A stretch of 64,000 nt of DNA from Erythrobasidium yunnanense (GCA_001600175.1 BCJC01000004.1:62001-126000), one strand, 5' to 3'; shown: positions 10,476 to 22,658, counted from the stretch's first letter. Translations and numbers: made by a program. Notes: generated from the sequence alone by a model not told the origin.

Positions 10476-12534
10476 TCAGCTTCTCTGCGCTAATCTAGAC
10501 TTGATAAAGCTGACGAGTTCTGTCCGGTCTATAAGCTGACCATCTTTATCTTGTCCTTCCGAACCTGCGAGATTCTCCTCCTTCCCGAGCTGTTCCTTCA
10601 CTCTGATCTTGCCTTCCTGGAGCTCGCTGCTGCCGATGATCACTGCGAAGGGTATTTGGTCTCTGTCGATGATGTCGAATTGTGGACGCGCTTTCGGTTT
10701 CGCCTTGTATAGGAACTCCGTCTGAACGCGTAATGTCAGCCATTCATTCTAAGAAGGCAGCAGGCCAGACCTACCCGCAAGCCAGCATCCCAGAGTTCTT
10801 TCGCTATCTGCATACGCTCTAGCAGTAGTCCATCTCCGACAGCCATCACGAATACGTCAACCTCCTTGCTCTTCACCTCTTTCTCCTTAGCTTCTGCCAG
10901 CCTCTTCTTCCACAATATGCTGAAGATCCGTTCCACGCCGAACGAGATACCTACACACGGTATTTGCTGGCCAGAGGGGGAAAACATGCCTACCAGATTA
11001 TCGTATCTCCCGCCCGCAGCGATAGAGCCGACTCCGACTTTGGCATCTTCGTCTTCTGGGTTGCTGCCTGTTGTTTGAGGTGCAGCACCTGTCGCGGAGG
11101 CATCGGCAGCTGGGTTGCTTTCCAGCGATGCTGGAAGTGCGCCCGGAGGAGCGGATTCAGCAGTCACGACTTCGTAGATGATGCCAGTATAATAGTCTAG
11201 GCCTCGGGCAAGGGAAAGATCAAAAGACATCTGTGGATAGACCACTTAGCCTGAACACCCTAGTGCGAGCTTTCTTCGGGACTAACCTTCTCTAAGATTC
11301 CGTACACCTTAAGGTAGGTGAAAAGGAGCTTCATGTCCTGCAGACCTTCCTTTGCCTGCTTGTTCTTCGTTAAGCTAGCATCGGCCAGCAATTTCTCCAG
11401 CAACTCCTCGCTTCCTGCAGACGTAAGCTTCAGCTTAAGGCAACTGCAGATCGTAGCAAAGCAATAAACACCTTTGAGCTTGACATACTCTCCTATCTTA
11501 TCGGCGACTGATGCGTCTAAGCCCTTCTCTTCCGTCATTTCCTTCTTGACTTCTTCCCAGGGCAGCTTGTCCAGCTTGTCTACCGCACTCGAGATGGTCC
11601 GTGTCTTGTCTGCAGGCACTCCGGACACTGCGAATATACCATCAAGCACTTTACGGTGGTTGATCTGGCATGAAAAGGTCAGATGAGCTGATTTCACGGC
11701 TGTAGAGTCAATACTGACCTTGATCGTGTACTCTCCAACATCCAGCTTATCCAGTAGCTGCACTGCCATCACCAGCACTTCTGCATCTGGTAACATCGGA
11801 TCGTATACTCCTGCTACATCGTAGTCGCATTGGTAGAACTCGCGCATCCGGCCTTTGGTCATAGCAGGATTGTCTCGGCGGTAGACCTTCGCGATGTGAT
11901 ATCTCTTGATGTTCTGATACGTAGAGCCATTCATAGCCAGGAAGCGAGCGAAAGGGACCTGTAAAAAGGCATTGTGTCAGAATAGGGGTATCGGCGAAGT
12001 CATACCAGATGCTTGAACCGCTCACAGTGAGGTCATATCTCAGTGAGCAGATCTCACCACCTTGATCTTTCAAGTCGTAGATGAGCTTGGAGTCTTCGCC
12101 GTATTTTCCAGCCAGAATTTCCTTCAATTCGAAGACGGGCGTATCTATCGTGACGGCGCCGTGCAGTTCAAAGTTGGATGTGATAGTCTTGAAGAGCTGT
12201 TGGCGAAGCAGCATTTCAGATGGATGGTGATCTTTCGTGCCCTGAGAATTTCCCGGTGAAACGCATCATTCAGCTTGTTTCGCATAAGCCTGCCTTAATA
12301 ATACAGTTAGCTTACCTTTGGCACCTTTATGACAATCTTATTCTTCTCCTTCTCTTCTTTCTGCTCCTTCTCTGCTTTCGCCAATTTGGCCTTGAGCTCC
12401 TTGACTTCAGCTTGGATACTCTCCAGATCTCCAGAACTGCTCGAGCTGGAACTGGCACCGCCTTGTTTGATGCTGCGAATCTGCCCTCCTAGCGCTGCAA
12501 CGCGCTCCTTCATGGCCTCTATGCTCGACGACAT
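10476..12534 (-). CDS. HTS1: Histidyl-tRNA synthetase, cytosolic
   Basis: Class II aminoacyl-tRNA synthetase that charges tRNA-His. Exons: 12534-12316, 12241-12026, 11958-11719, 11664-11472, 11414-11287, 11230-10775, 10721-10476 (565 residues). An N-terminal coiled, Lys/Glu-rich extension (first 73 residues) precedes GTKDHHP. Motif 2 is visible as [26 protein letters not shown], the histidine-specific motif as [10 protein letters not shown], and motif 3 as [15 protein letters not shown]...[11 protein letters not shown]. The C-terminal anticodon-binding domain ends [17 protein letters not shown]. An Ala/Pro/Asp-rich insertion of about 40 residues lies between LDYYTG and the IAAGGRYD block. No mitochondrial presequence is seen in this frame, though upstream alternative starts as in yeast were not excluded. 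Confidence 0.95.
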
Positions 12535-12829
12535 GTTGATGGCCCTCGACGATGTCGTTGACGAGTCAAAGTGGAATCTTCTGCTGCAACTACGCTTCGG
12601 TACAGCACGGACACTGCCAGATGCGGTCTTCGCGAGTAGTGACCGCAGAATATTGACCTCGTAGATGTTTCCGTGATTTGAATGCAGTCAAGAAAGGTCA
12701 TGCAATTCCACCGGCTATCGACAAGTCCTAAACTACACGATTTTTTGATCTTTCCTATTTACGCTACAGACCCTACACACATTCCTTCCGAGGTTTGGTT
12801 CCTTCCCGCGGCCTTGCTGTCTGGGCAGC

Positions 12830-14022
12830 TCAGGTCAAGGCTGCACCCTTGAACTCGTCCCAAATATCTTGACAAGCCTTCGTGTCATGGCCCGGGATCA
12901 CACGCATCGCGAATTTGTCTGCCATCCTTTTGATCTTATTGTGTGAGCGGAACCAGGATCTTGGTTAGAAGAGAGATCAGTCAGGCCGGCAAGGATGCAC
13001 AAACAGCTGCACTTACGGATGATCACGAGCAAGCCAACCTTGTGTAATGCCATCCTCGTAGTTCTTGGCAACATGGTACTGGTCAGAGCAGAACATCCAC
13101 GAACCGGTCTTGGGGACTGGAAACGCATAAGTGTCAGCAGTAATATGCAATTGCATAAAATATGCACTCGAGCAACGGAATGCAACGGCATAGCTTTATA
13201 CACTCACGATTGATTTGCAGACCCATCAAACCCTCGGTATGGCCGGGGAAGTGATGGAGGAAGATGCCTTGGGCAAAGTCTACGACCGATTCATCCACGA
13301 CCTTCCAGTTGAGGTCGAGATCGAGGTATCCCTTCAAGTATACGCTAAACAGTCAATGAAGTCAGCCTGCGACCGTTACAACTGTGAATTCTCCGGTTGC
13401 TCACGCATCATCTTGGCCAGTCGCAACACAGAAGAAGGCTGACTTGAGCTCCAGTTCGTGAACCCAGATAGGGATTTTGGATCCCTGCGCTACAGTCAGT
13501 CGCGGATTCGATCAAGCTATACGCCAGACTTACCTTGAAGAAGCCCAATCCTCCAGCGTGATCTAGGTGAAGATGTCTGCAGAGAGCTCTCAGCTTCGCT
13601 CGCCAGCCTAAATATATCTAAGTGATTCTGACATACCCGATGATGATGTGCTTGACGTCCTTGATATTATAGCCAACGGACTCGATGGCCTTGTCAAGCT
13701 TGTGAACCTCCTGGTACTCGCATCGATTAAATATATCGTTGACCACAGGTCCGGTCTGGGTAGGCCAGTCGATGTCTCCACCGGTTTCCCACAAGATGAG
13801 ACCGGCTTTGGGATGGTCGATCAAGCAGACATAGAGAGGGAACTTTGTGCGCTTATTGACGAAAGACTGGTTCTCGGTCGACTTGAGAGACGTGTTTCCA
13901 CCTCGGTAGAGGAAACCATCGTCACATTCGAGCCAACCAACACAGAGCACAAAGACTTTCGTGCCGTCTGGGCACATCTGGTGCGCGGGGATCTCGGCTT
14001 CTGCTTGTCCGCGAACTGGCAT
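12830..14022 (-). CDS. Metallo-beta-lactamase-fold hydrolase, N-acyl-homoserine-lactonase-like
   Basis: Two-metal hydrolase resembling AiiA/AttM-type lactonases. Exons: 14022-13637, 13576-13534, 13484-13405, 13344-13208, 13116-13017, 12959-12830 (291 residues). The metal motif HLHLDHAGG is assembled across the intron 13577-13636. Further ligands: the His of HHFPGHTEG, the Asp of FCSDQYHVA and the last His in MRVIPGHD. The N-terminal half carries the typical lead-in VCLIDHPKAGLILWETGGD. Residues before that include PAHQMCPDGTKVFVLCVGWLECD, a usual start of the lactonase group. Substrate is unknown: in fungi such enzymes may open lactones of bacterial or plant origin. No signal peptide is seen, so it is probably cytosolic. 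Family confidence is high, substrate confidence low. Confidence 0.85.
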
Positions 14023-14493
14023 GTTGGCTGTTCGAGTAGGCTTCTGGGTATGTGTAATGCAGGATCAAGGATAAAGAGAAGCAAGAAGCGCAAAGCGGAG
14101 AAGAAGAAATGGGCTGGCCGTCACGTGTGGGCTGACAGCGACGCGCGGGGCGAGCAGCGGTATCTTGCTCGGGCATGGGTAAATATGGGTCCTTCCCGCA
14201 AGGTAGAAGGTAGACTGCGATCTCGTTGTAGACGCTGTTAGGCAGGCTGATCCGTGTCCTGTGGCCTTTGCAAGCGATAGAGACACACAGCGAAAAGCAA
14301 TCTACACGTCCATCTCTCCTCTGCCAAGAACCCATGCAGGGTATGGCTGACACTTCCATGATGCTTTACGCCTTGACCAGTGCTGTTCTGCGTATCTCGG
14401 TCGCTAGGTCCGTGACTTCCTTTCTCCACCTCCCAACGCACAGGCGTGTGGAAAGTGATCGCTTTCGCCTGCTTATGAGCTTTCGCTACCCTC
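14023..14493. other. Intergenic, no gene seen
   Basis: This 471-bp gap lies upstream of the lactonase-like gene and downstream of the bS21m stop. Open frames on both strands here are unsupported by any motif or splice pattern. Confidence 0.5.
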
Positions 14494-15255
14494 CTACATA
14501 CCCTGCCTCTTTGCCTGCATGACAGCCCTGACTCTGAGCCCAATCTCGTATGCGAATCTTCGTCTATGCCTTGCGCTTGCCAGTCTCTGCCTCTTGTACT
14601 TAGGCTTCTCATATCTCTCCAAGAGCCTGAGCTCAGATCTGTAGTTGTTCATCATCACAACGCCCGACATCAAGCGTCGATACTGCCTTGCGAAATCCGC
14701 GGGACTGTCGATGTAAAGAGTGCGAGCGGATGTGGTGTCGCAAGAGTCTAGACCAGCGTTGGTGACGGGGGCAGCATGGTAGTTTGCATCAAGACGTGCC
14801 ATCGGGTCGGTACTGACGAGCCTTGAAGTTCTCTTTGCTGGAGGCTGCCCTCTCTGCGCCAGCGCTTCCGGCGAGTTCAATGACCGTTTCGCATCTGCGG
14901 GATCTTTGGCCATAACAGCTGCGTACAGTGGACCGGATCCAGGATCTACTTCAGTCCTGGTTGCAGGCGAGAAATTCGGGCGAGCGCTTCTGCTTGAAGG
15001 ACCGTAACCAGCGGGAGGAAGCCGTGATGAAGATGTGCGTGCATCTCTCTGACGCAAGCGGAACTGCTCTTCAGATGCTGGAGATGTCGAGACCGAACGA
15101 GAAGCTTGCAAGGAATTGAAGGAGGATCTAGGTATCGACGTAGAAGCAGAGCGCTGCATCGCAAAGCTTGACGTAGTAGATGTAGAAGTACATGTGCAAG
15201 CTAGGCGCTGCAGGAATGGCATCCGCGCTGGCATTCTGGCAGTGAGCGAGGCCAT
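14494..15255 (-). CDS. MRP21: Mitochondrial small-subunit ribosomal protein bS21m
   Basis: Intronless gene of 253 residues. The last 65 residues hold the bS21 domain: an RQYRRLM lead, then RSELRLLERYEKPKYKRQRLASARHRRRFAYEIGLRVR, matching the Leu/Arg-rich helix and basic tail of the family. The first half is Ser/Thr/Arg-rich and low in acids, as in a mitochondrial presequence followed by the long N-terminal extension usual in fungal Mrp21. The reading frame stays open upstream to 15339, but only from a TTG; the first ATG is at 15255 and is used here. It is part of the mitochondrial 37S subunit. Co-directional with the lactonase-like gene and the MFS gene. Confidence 0.85.
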   Translation of the reverse strand: MASLTARMPARMPFLQRLACTCTSTSTTSSFAMQRSASTSIPRSSFNSLQASRSVSTSPASEEQFRLRQRDARTSSSRLPPAGYGPSSRSARPNFSPATRTEVDPGSGPLYAAVMAKDPADAKRSLNSPEALAQRGQPPAKRTSRLVSTDPMARLDANYHAAPVTNAGLDSCDTTSARTLYIDSPADFARQYRRLMSGVVMMNNYRSELRLLERYEKPKYKRQRLASARHRRRFAYEIGLRVRAVMQAKRQGM

Positions 15256-15488
15256 GGAGGATTTGGGACTCTTTGGCCAGCTGGATCTGCTAAGGCTGAC
15301 ATCAGTGAGTTTCGCAATGCATCTACTTAAGCTTGACAACGTACACTTCGAGTAGCAGTACCTACTGACGATGAAGTCGAGATTGAATCGTTACGGATGA
15401 GAGAAGCGCGAGCCTGGCGGGCAAGTGAGCAAGCTTTCCCTTTTCCGCATGCATATCATACAGTGCTTCTGGTCTATATCACTATGCT

Positions 15489-17426
15489 CTACTCGCGCCT
15501 TCTAGATACGCTAGGGATGAAAGTCCAGACTACAGCCATCCCTACAAGAAGCCCAATGACTACAGGCTGCAAAGCTATAGGCCCGAATTTCTGAGCAAGA
15601 GCGCCCGTCATGAACGGGAATGCAGCCGAGCCAGCTTGTCCCGCAGCGGCAACAAGTCCTATGGCGCCTAGCAGAGGGAAAAGGATAAGAGTACGCTCCA
15701 AAGCACATGAGCAGAGGGCCTACCTGTATGTAGATGCTTCGGTAGAAGCTTTGTCATTCTTAGCAGACAAATAGCGAAGAAGGTCGAAAGCAGGAAGCCG
15801 ATGATGCAGATGGCAACGGCTGTTGATCTTCTATAAGCGGGGGTACGAGTGACAATATTTGATCAGACCTACCATTACCAATAAGACTCCTCCAGAACCA
15901 AACCGAAAACTCGAGGAGGAGAGACAGAAAAATGAAGATGTACAAGCAGATGGAGTCGCCAACTCTGGCTTGCAGGTGCGGTAGTACCAGTCTGGAAAAT
16001 CGATTGGTCAGGCTGAGAAGAATCTTAATAGCGGAGCTTCGTGTAGTTCACCTGCCCAGAGTGATACCAGCCCAGAAACCTGAAACATGGCCATGAATTA
16101 GCCGATGTCGCGGTTCACCTCAAGACTCTGCACCTACCTGTAGAAACGTATCCTACGCTGGCTTCACCTCCTCTTTCCCGCAGCAAAAAGCTGACGACCC
16201 AGCCTCCGATACTGACTTCCGCACTGGACCGTAAGGCAGTAGAAGTCAGTGTGGTCCTGATTGTGTTGTGAGCGAACGACTTTACACCTACCCGACGTAT
16301 AAGCATAAGAATATGGCCGACAGCCAGACGACCTTGTTGGTGAGCATTGCCCTGTTCTTGTCTGCCGTGCTATACAGTATGGGCGTCTCTTCCGTCACGG
16401 GCGTCTGCCCTGAACTCTGCATCTCGAGTGAATCTGCACGGCTCGCGATTCCAGAGGGAGCAGCTGCGGACTCTCGGCTTCTTGAGCTTGCAAAATCCGG
16501 ATGCCTGTAGAAGACGAGGAACATGCTCAAAGCATTGGTGAGAGCGAGGCCGAGGGAGACTCCGTAGAAGTAGGAGAAACGGACACCGCTCGATGTAAGT
16601 GCTGTTGCACAAAAGGGTGACAACATCGCGCCAAGACCGTATGCTGCTTGTGTATAGTTGATTTTAATAGATGAGCCAGGCAGGCCGATCAGATAAGACG
16701 ATGTCTGAGACATCTGTAGAGCTATTCCAAAGCCAATGAGAAGAGCGTATGTGACTGGAAACAGTGGAAATGGCGGAGGCGCCAAGATGACAGCATAGCC
16801 AGCAGCTTGCATAAGGGCGGCGAAGGTCAGGACCTGCTCGTACACAATTAGCATGACAATCGGTGTATACTTCGCCCTTCTTGCTGATCATACCTTGCCT
16901 GTACCCAAGCGGTCTGTCAAGAAATTGTTCAAAGCGCCGGCTGTTACAAACCCAAAGAAGGCTCCAACGAAGAGAGTGGATACCTCGATGAAGTTGATCT
17001 GGAGAGCAACGGTCAGCTGCGTACAAGTAGGCCTGTCTTTCGCCTGTACGTGATAGAAGCGCTCCATGTATGGTATCAGAGCTGCATTGGTCTGTTAATG
17101 AGAGGTTCTTCTGGCGAGTCTGAGATGCCCATACCACCGGCGCAAGCATCTTCGCGATCATTCAGTTTGTAGCTTTCGACTCATGATTGCTATCCGGACT
17201 AACCATTCCATCCAGCGACACCAGCTTGCAGGCAGCATGCGGCAATACGTATGCCATCGGTGCTCTTAAGAGCTCTGAATAGTCGGGTTAGGGCATTGCC
17301 ATCATTCTTTCCGCCCACAGAAGGCGTTGTAATGATTGAAGCTGGCTTCGACTCGATGCTCTGGACCCTGGTGGGCGGGAGAGTATCGTCGAGGACTATT
17401 TGGCTAGTCGTCGCAGAGGTCGTCAT
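15489..17426 (-). CDS. Major facilitator superfamily transporter, fucose-permease-like (FHS/Bsc6-like)
   Basis: Twelve-helix membrane transporter. Ten exons: 17426-17204, 17149-17135 (15 nt), 17081-17050, 16998-16894, 16833-16292, 16223-16138, 16079-16052 (28 nt), 15991-15873, 15819-15724, 15667-15489; 474 residues. After a 65-residue cytosolic tail comes GWNDACAGALIPYMERFYH, the loop after helix 1; the motif A position reads NNFLTDRLGTGK. The central loop (HPDFASSRSRES...) is hydrophilic. Helix 7 onward starts with YVGAEVSIGGW. The 15-nt second exon is needed to connect GWN to ALIPYM in frame; both flanking introns are about 53 nt. Substrate is unknown, probably a sugar or other small solute. 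Confidence 0.85.
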
Positions 17427-18007
17427 GATACTTGAAGCTTGAAGGCAGAAGGCAGAAACTCGACTTCTTCTCCGTCAAAAAAGCAGGATTTTAAGCGAAG
17501 TTGCCGGATGACAAATGTGGTCTGAACCGAGGCTGAACTAGGCGACAGGCGTTCTCAGTGCTCGCAGTATCTCGCAGCAGCCTTAGAACTATAGCATCAG
17601 TAATCTGGTCCAGCGGACCTCGAGCTGTGTTATCGACGCGATGGACGTGTCGCAGGCTGAGCAGGCTGTTCTTTCGGAGATAGTCAGAGATTTAGTATGC
17701 ATATGTCCAGCTGGTTCTAGCGGAGAGGTTGCTTCAATGCTATCGCGTTTAGATGGATTGTGACTTCACCGCGTCATCATTCATGGCCTTTTCGTCTTGA
17801 CGATTTGTCTTGGAAACCTAGCGCCGTACTGCGTGGCTGACTTACCTGGCCCAATAACGAGCAAATAAAGACGACCTTACGCCTGGATCAATCAAGGACA
17901 TTGGGCTCAGCGGAAACGGCCTGGGAGCGATCCGCCGTCAAATTATCATGGACAGGATAGCGTAGCATCTTGAGCTGGGTATGTATTCTACCTGATGATA
18001 CTTCGAT
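17427..18007. promoter_or_regulatory. Divergent promoter region, MFS transporter / disordered protein
   Basis: Both flanking genes start outward from this 581-bp region. Apart from a 40-codon open frame at 17641-17763 I see no gene here. An in-frame TGA at 17996 shows that the right-hand gene's ATG at 18008 is not the interior of a longer unspliced frame. Confidence 0.55.
17641..17763 (+). other. 40-codon open frame upstream of the disordered-protein gene
   Basis: An ATG-started frame (MDVSQAEQAVLSEIV...) ends in TGA at 17761. It lies about 245 bp upstream of the next gene on the same strand and could be an upstream open reading frame or a 5' exon (a GTATGC donor-like site follows DL at codon 18). 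There is no family match I recognise; it may be chance. Confidence 0.25.
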
Positions 18008-21000
18008 ATGGATGCGCTATCTGATTCGAAATGGTCGCGACGCTTCAGTACTAGTATGAGGATCCCTTTCAAGAGCAAGAAGTCGTACAAGGAGGACAGC
18101 AAGGCAGACTCGAATGGATTGACGGTCCCGTCATCAAACAATACCACTCCCAGATCATCCTCAGACTACTTGGGCGAGTTCGGACGCCCTTCTGTGAATG
18201 CAAATCCAGAACCCAAGAGGTCATTCTTCAAGCGAAGTCAGACAAGCACTGTCACAGGCGCCAATGACTTTTCCAAGAAGCAGTCAACAAGCCAATATGA
18301 GCGACCTGCGGCGACAATGTCAGCTAGCAGCAGTATAGCCAACGGACATCCCTTGCGACAGCAGACTTTACCAGCAGATCTCGAGGCTAGCAAGGGCAAG
18401 AGACCTCTGCTGAGCTATCCCAAGCGATCGAGCTCAATGGCGCCCTTCGCTGCCTCCCCCTATGCTTCCTCGTCATCATCGTCAGTCCCCTTGTTTGTGG
18501 GCAGCACATCTGCAACACCGCAATCGCAAGCACAAGAACCAACTTCTTCTGCATCTGACTCGTTCCAATTGCGCTCCTTCAGGGCAGTCTCGGGCGTTCG
18601 AGATGCAGAGCAACAACGTCAGCCGACCCTATCTTCACTTGCGCAGGAAGAGGCGCCCAACACCTATGCAGCATCTCCATTCAGCACCAGACCTAATTCA
18701 CCTTCGCCTTCAATAGGCGCGACATCGTATTTCGATAGCCATTTCATGGCACCCTCACCGATAGAAGGGCACGAGCGAACGCAGACAGGATCAGGCTCAA
18801 TTTCAGTCGCAAAGTTCCGAGAAGCATGCGCAGCCAGATCAACTTCGTCTCTGGGCAGCTTTGGTGCATCAGGCAATGCGCCAAATCTGCAAGGAGGGCT
18901 CAAGCTGGACCTACCTCCTCCTCTACCTACCGGCTTGTACTCCAAGAGCAGGTCATCGGTGGATATCTCAAGCGAGAGACAAGGCTTTCCGCATGAGCCC
19001 CTGCCGAAGCAAGTTCAGGACATTACGACGACATCGAATAGTGCTGGTAATCTGTCAGTCCTGGCATCAGATACGAGTCTTGAAGCATATAGTCCAGGAG
19101 TGGCGAGCACAGTGGGCGACTATATCGATCTATATACACCTCACGACTCGTATCCTCTTCACCATTCTCGAGGCTACTCGGCTTCAGAGGGCCATAGATC
19201 GCCGCGCCTGTCTTCTCCCGTACTAGAGACGCTCGCCGAACATCCAGACAATGCACTACCTCTACCTCCTATTCCAAGCGAGCCCTTCCGTCCATCCGGG
19301 CATTCTCGCAGGCAGTCTGTCCAGTCTGTTTCCTCGCTTTCTTCAGCCTTAGGCGGATGGATATCCGCTACTAGCGCGAACCTTGGTCTGCCCATGTCTT
19401 TGGACGATGTCCAGAAAGCAGTAGACAAAGGTACATCCGCTATCAAGTCCGCTACCCCGGCCTTAGATGTACCTTTTGCGAAGACAAAGCGGTCATCCAC
19501 ATCGAGCGAAGAGAGGGATGGAAGCCAGGAAGAAATACTGAACAAGACAGGTGCTAGCCTTTCGAAGGCCGAGTTGGATGCACTACTGGGAGGCAAGGTC
19601 TTACCACCTCCGCCGAGCGAAACAGGCGACGACGATCTTCACTTTGGCGCAAGGTCGTGTCCTGCACCTCCTTCGCCAGCTCAATCGGCCAGTCGACCTA
19701 ATATCATTCTATCTCGAGCTTCCTCAGTAGCCACTTCTCCCATGATGGCGCATGCGAAGAATCTATTCTCTTCAAGTTTCGCCAGACCCGCCAAACCTGC
19801 CAAAGACGACGAAGACGATGCCGACCAAGATTCCGAGACGGAGTCTTTGGCTCGAGATCAGCCTGTCAAGGTGAAGCCGCGTGCTGGGCTTTACTCGAGT
19901 TCCGAGTCCGACGAATCAGATGGTGATTCAGATGATAGCGATGTTCAAGCGCGGAAGAATGAGAGGGCAAGGGTCTTCCCGCCGCCAAGACCGAGAACTC
20001 CGCATGAGAGGGAACAAGCATACAAGACAGCTCAGACTCCGCCGAATCTCACCCCTGCAGCGAGCTTTAGTGACCTCCATTCATTAAATGCTGTAAGACT
20101 CCCCGACACTTGATCGCAGCGGTATTGATACTGAAATAACGCATACAGGCATACGCTCGACCGCCTTTACCGCTTCCAGCTCTGACGGCAGGAGCGCTGA
20201 AGGCGCTGGAACCAGATGATGACGAAGATGTTCCACTCTCTACTATAGCCCGCCAAAGAGGTGCAATGAGCGAGCTTGGCCTTCGCCCATCAGCAGCAAC
20301 GAAGAGTCAGCAGAATCTCCGACCACCGCTAGCGACAACACATCATTCTGGAGCAGCAAGCACTTTAGGCATCACTCCATCTGCTAAACCTAGGGTCTCT
20401 AGCAACCTGGCGGCGTCTATGTCTAGCGCGTTGAGCTCGTCAACTTCGTCAACTAGCTCGGCTATGCAGCAGAGATCGTTGTCCACATTGACGTCAACAG
20501 CTAGTCAGAACGCCATCAATCCGCTATCGCATCAACGATCTTCCTCGGCGCAGGGCATTCCTACCCTGTCAAGCAATCAGACGACATCTACGACACTGTC
20601 CGAATTGATCGCGGCAGAGATGGCCAGAGATGGTCTCACATCATCTGCCACGACTACCGGCCACAAACACTCGATCTCTGGGCCTAGTACATCCAGCGAC
20701 TCAAGCCTACCGCGCACTCCCAGCGAGCTATCTGCCATTCAACCCCCTGCATCTCCTGGCTACTCGTCGTCATTACTACAATCTGCTATTCCTACGACGT
20801 ATCGCAAACACAAGAGCTCGCAAAGCGAATTTGGATTCGGCAACTTCTCCGCAAAGAGCGTAGGCAGCCTCAACAGCTCTGCATCAAATATCAATTCTAC
20901 GGCTTCTCTACCGAGGCATGCGAAGACCAATTCCGTTCCTCTGGCGAAGCTTGATAATAGCAACAAAGAAACGGTCTTCGACAAGATGAGGAACCGCCAT

Positions 21001-21524
21001 CGCATGGAGGCACAACAGAACGGCCTTGGTCACGAGTCACACCCTCCTGTATCGCTATCGCCGCTAGGCCAAGCGTATCCTCCCGTGCTCGGTCCGCAAT
21101 CTATACAGGGCTTGCCATGTCCACCTGGCGTTGACCCTGTTCTATATGCATCTCGTAAGCGGAAAGTCGTACTATAACACCGTCAGGTAGCTAACATGTT
21201 GTCTCAGTTCCACCCGATCAAAAGCTCGCCCTACAGCACAGAGCCCAGCAGATGATGAGCATGATGCAAAGCTTTGCTCTCCAGGCTCAATCGCATACGA
21301 TGTCAGGGATGGCGCCTTCTCCCTCCATGACGTTTGCGCCTCCTATGCACATGATGTCTCCCGGCCTCCCTGCCTTTCCATCGATGCCCAGCTTCTATGG
21401 CGCAGCTCCTGCTCCTCTTCCCTTCAACCCTACAATGACCCACAGCTCCTCATTCTCTAGCCTTGGCTATCCGCAATCGTACCAGCAACAGCAAGACCAG
21501 CATTCGTTCCAGCAGCGCAAGTAG
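18008..21524 (+). CDS. Large Ser-rich disordered protein, function unknown
   Basis: Exons 18008-20092, 20149-21154, 21208-21524 give 1,135 residues. I recognise no catalytic domain. The N terminus is basic (KWSRRFSTSMRIPFKSKKSYKED). Most of the chain is Ser/Pro/Ala/Thr-rich with many basophilic-kinase-like sites (RxxS). There is an acidic stretch with DDEDDADQDSETE near residue 600 and again SSESDESDGDSDDSD, a short motif EDDDVPLS-like (EPDDDEDVPLSTIARQRG) near residue 720 and a conserved-looking FDKMRNRHRMEAQQNG segment. The C-terminal 110 residues are Met/Pro/Gln-rich (QQMMSMMQSF, ending QQDQHSFQQRK). It looks like a signalling or cell-polarity scaffold, but this is a guess. Introns are short and phase-consistent. 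Confidence 0.75.
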
Positions 21525-21658
21525 TGTTCGTTCCTATCGCAAACCTTTATTTCCGTACTGTTGCTTGTCCTATAGTATTGCAGTATGCAACTTCCTTATA
21601 TAACGCTGCATGCTTGTTCGCACCTGCGAAAACTGTCCAGTTCGTCGCCATAGAGGTT

Positions 21659-22658
21659 TCACTCCCTTCCGCCCCAAAATGCCGCGGCTTCTGCTTGCAG
21701 ACGATCCGACTGACGGCTTATTGTATGATCGCTTTGCAAAGGGCTGCCATTTTTTGCAGCTTGTAGCATAGGTAACATCACGCGGCGCTTAAACCCGACT
21801 GAAGGCCAATGTATCTGGAATATAGGCTTCGCAGCGTCCAGAATACCTTCCACAGCATAGAAGTTGATCCAATGCGTAGGCAGAAAGACCAGATTTCCAG
21901 TTCCCTCTAGCTTGTCTCGTTGCGCAACAAGCTCGATCGCTGACTGTTCTGCCCATCGCATATGTCTTTGGCCATTCACAAACTGCAGCACCAATTGTAA
22001 GAAGTCGACAGAGCGTTGGTCCACGCGAAGAAAGAATGTTCCGGCATTGAGCGAGTTGTGATCTTCTGTCCATTCATGGCATTTCAGCGCGGTTCGAGAC
22101 GAGTCATATAGCACTTGACTGACTCGTAATCAGGATGAAAGATTTTTGGTGCCCGCTTGGTGGTAGCATGTCCTGCAGACCTATCTTTGGATTGACGATG
22201 AAAGTATCGACATCGGTATACCAAAGCCATTCTAGCCTTTGAGACGCAGGCTTGGCGAGCTCCTCCTTAACCTTGTCACGCAGACAGAAGATCTTGTCCC
22301 AAACGCCATGTCTGCCATGAACAACCAGATTGTATTCATGGCCGTGCATTCGCGCGTAGTCGCGATGATTGCCAACCAGCTGATTGAAGAGTGGCCACTT
22401 GCGTGCATCCGAGCACATCTGTACAATGCTTATGCCATTGTTATTTGAAGCAGGCAGATGCAGCTCGTTGCGGGCGTAAAGTGGGGCGCGCTCAAAGAAG
22501 AAGTAGTACCAGGGCAGAGGCGAGCAGCTGACTCTTCTGACGAGAATTTCTTCCTGTCTACGACCTGAAAGTATCCACCAGAGGAGAGCGGTCACGCCGG
22601 CTATGCAGCTGATTTTGAGAAGCGTCGCGAGAAGATGCCTTGACCGAGGCCAGCGCAT
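21659..22658 (-). CDS. GT34 glycosyltransferase (Gma12/Mnn10-like), copy A
   Basis: Golgi type II membrane glycosyltransferase of the alpha-galactosyl/alpha-mannosyltransferase family. Exons 22658-22124 and 22065-21659 give 313 residues, the shortest of the four tandem copies. Features in order: short cytosolic tail, one membrane anchor (LLATLLKISCIAGVTALLWWIL), stem, IVQMCSDARKW, NHRDYARMHGHEYNLV, the metal-binding DxD as WYTDVDTF, then NAGTFFLRVDQRS, WAEQSAI and IHWPS. Only the second of the two ancestral introns is kept: WLWYTDVD is uninterrupted here. Copies A to D all run on the minus strand. Confidence 0.87.

Noticed and set aside
13648-14241. Plus-strand frame of 197 codons
   Set aside because: It is antisense to the first exon of the lactonase-like gene, whose metal-site sequence and splicing are convincing.
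15256-15339. N-terminal extension of bS21m
   Set aside because: The longer frame begins only with TTG; the first ATG at 15255 gives a normal presequence.
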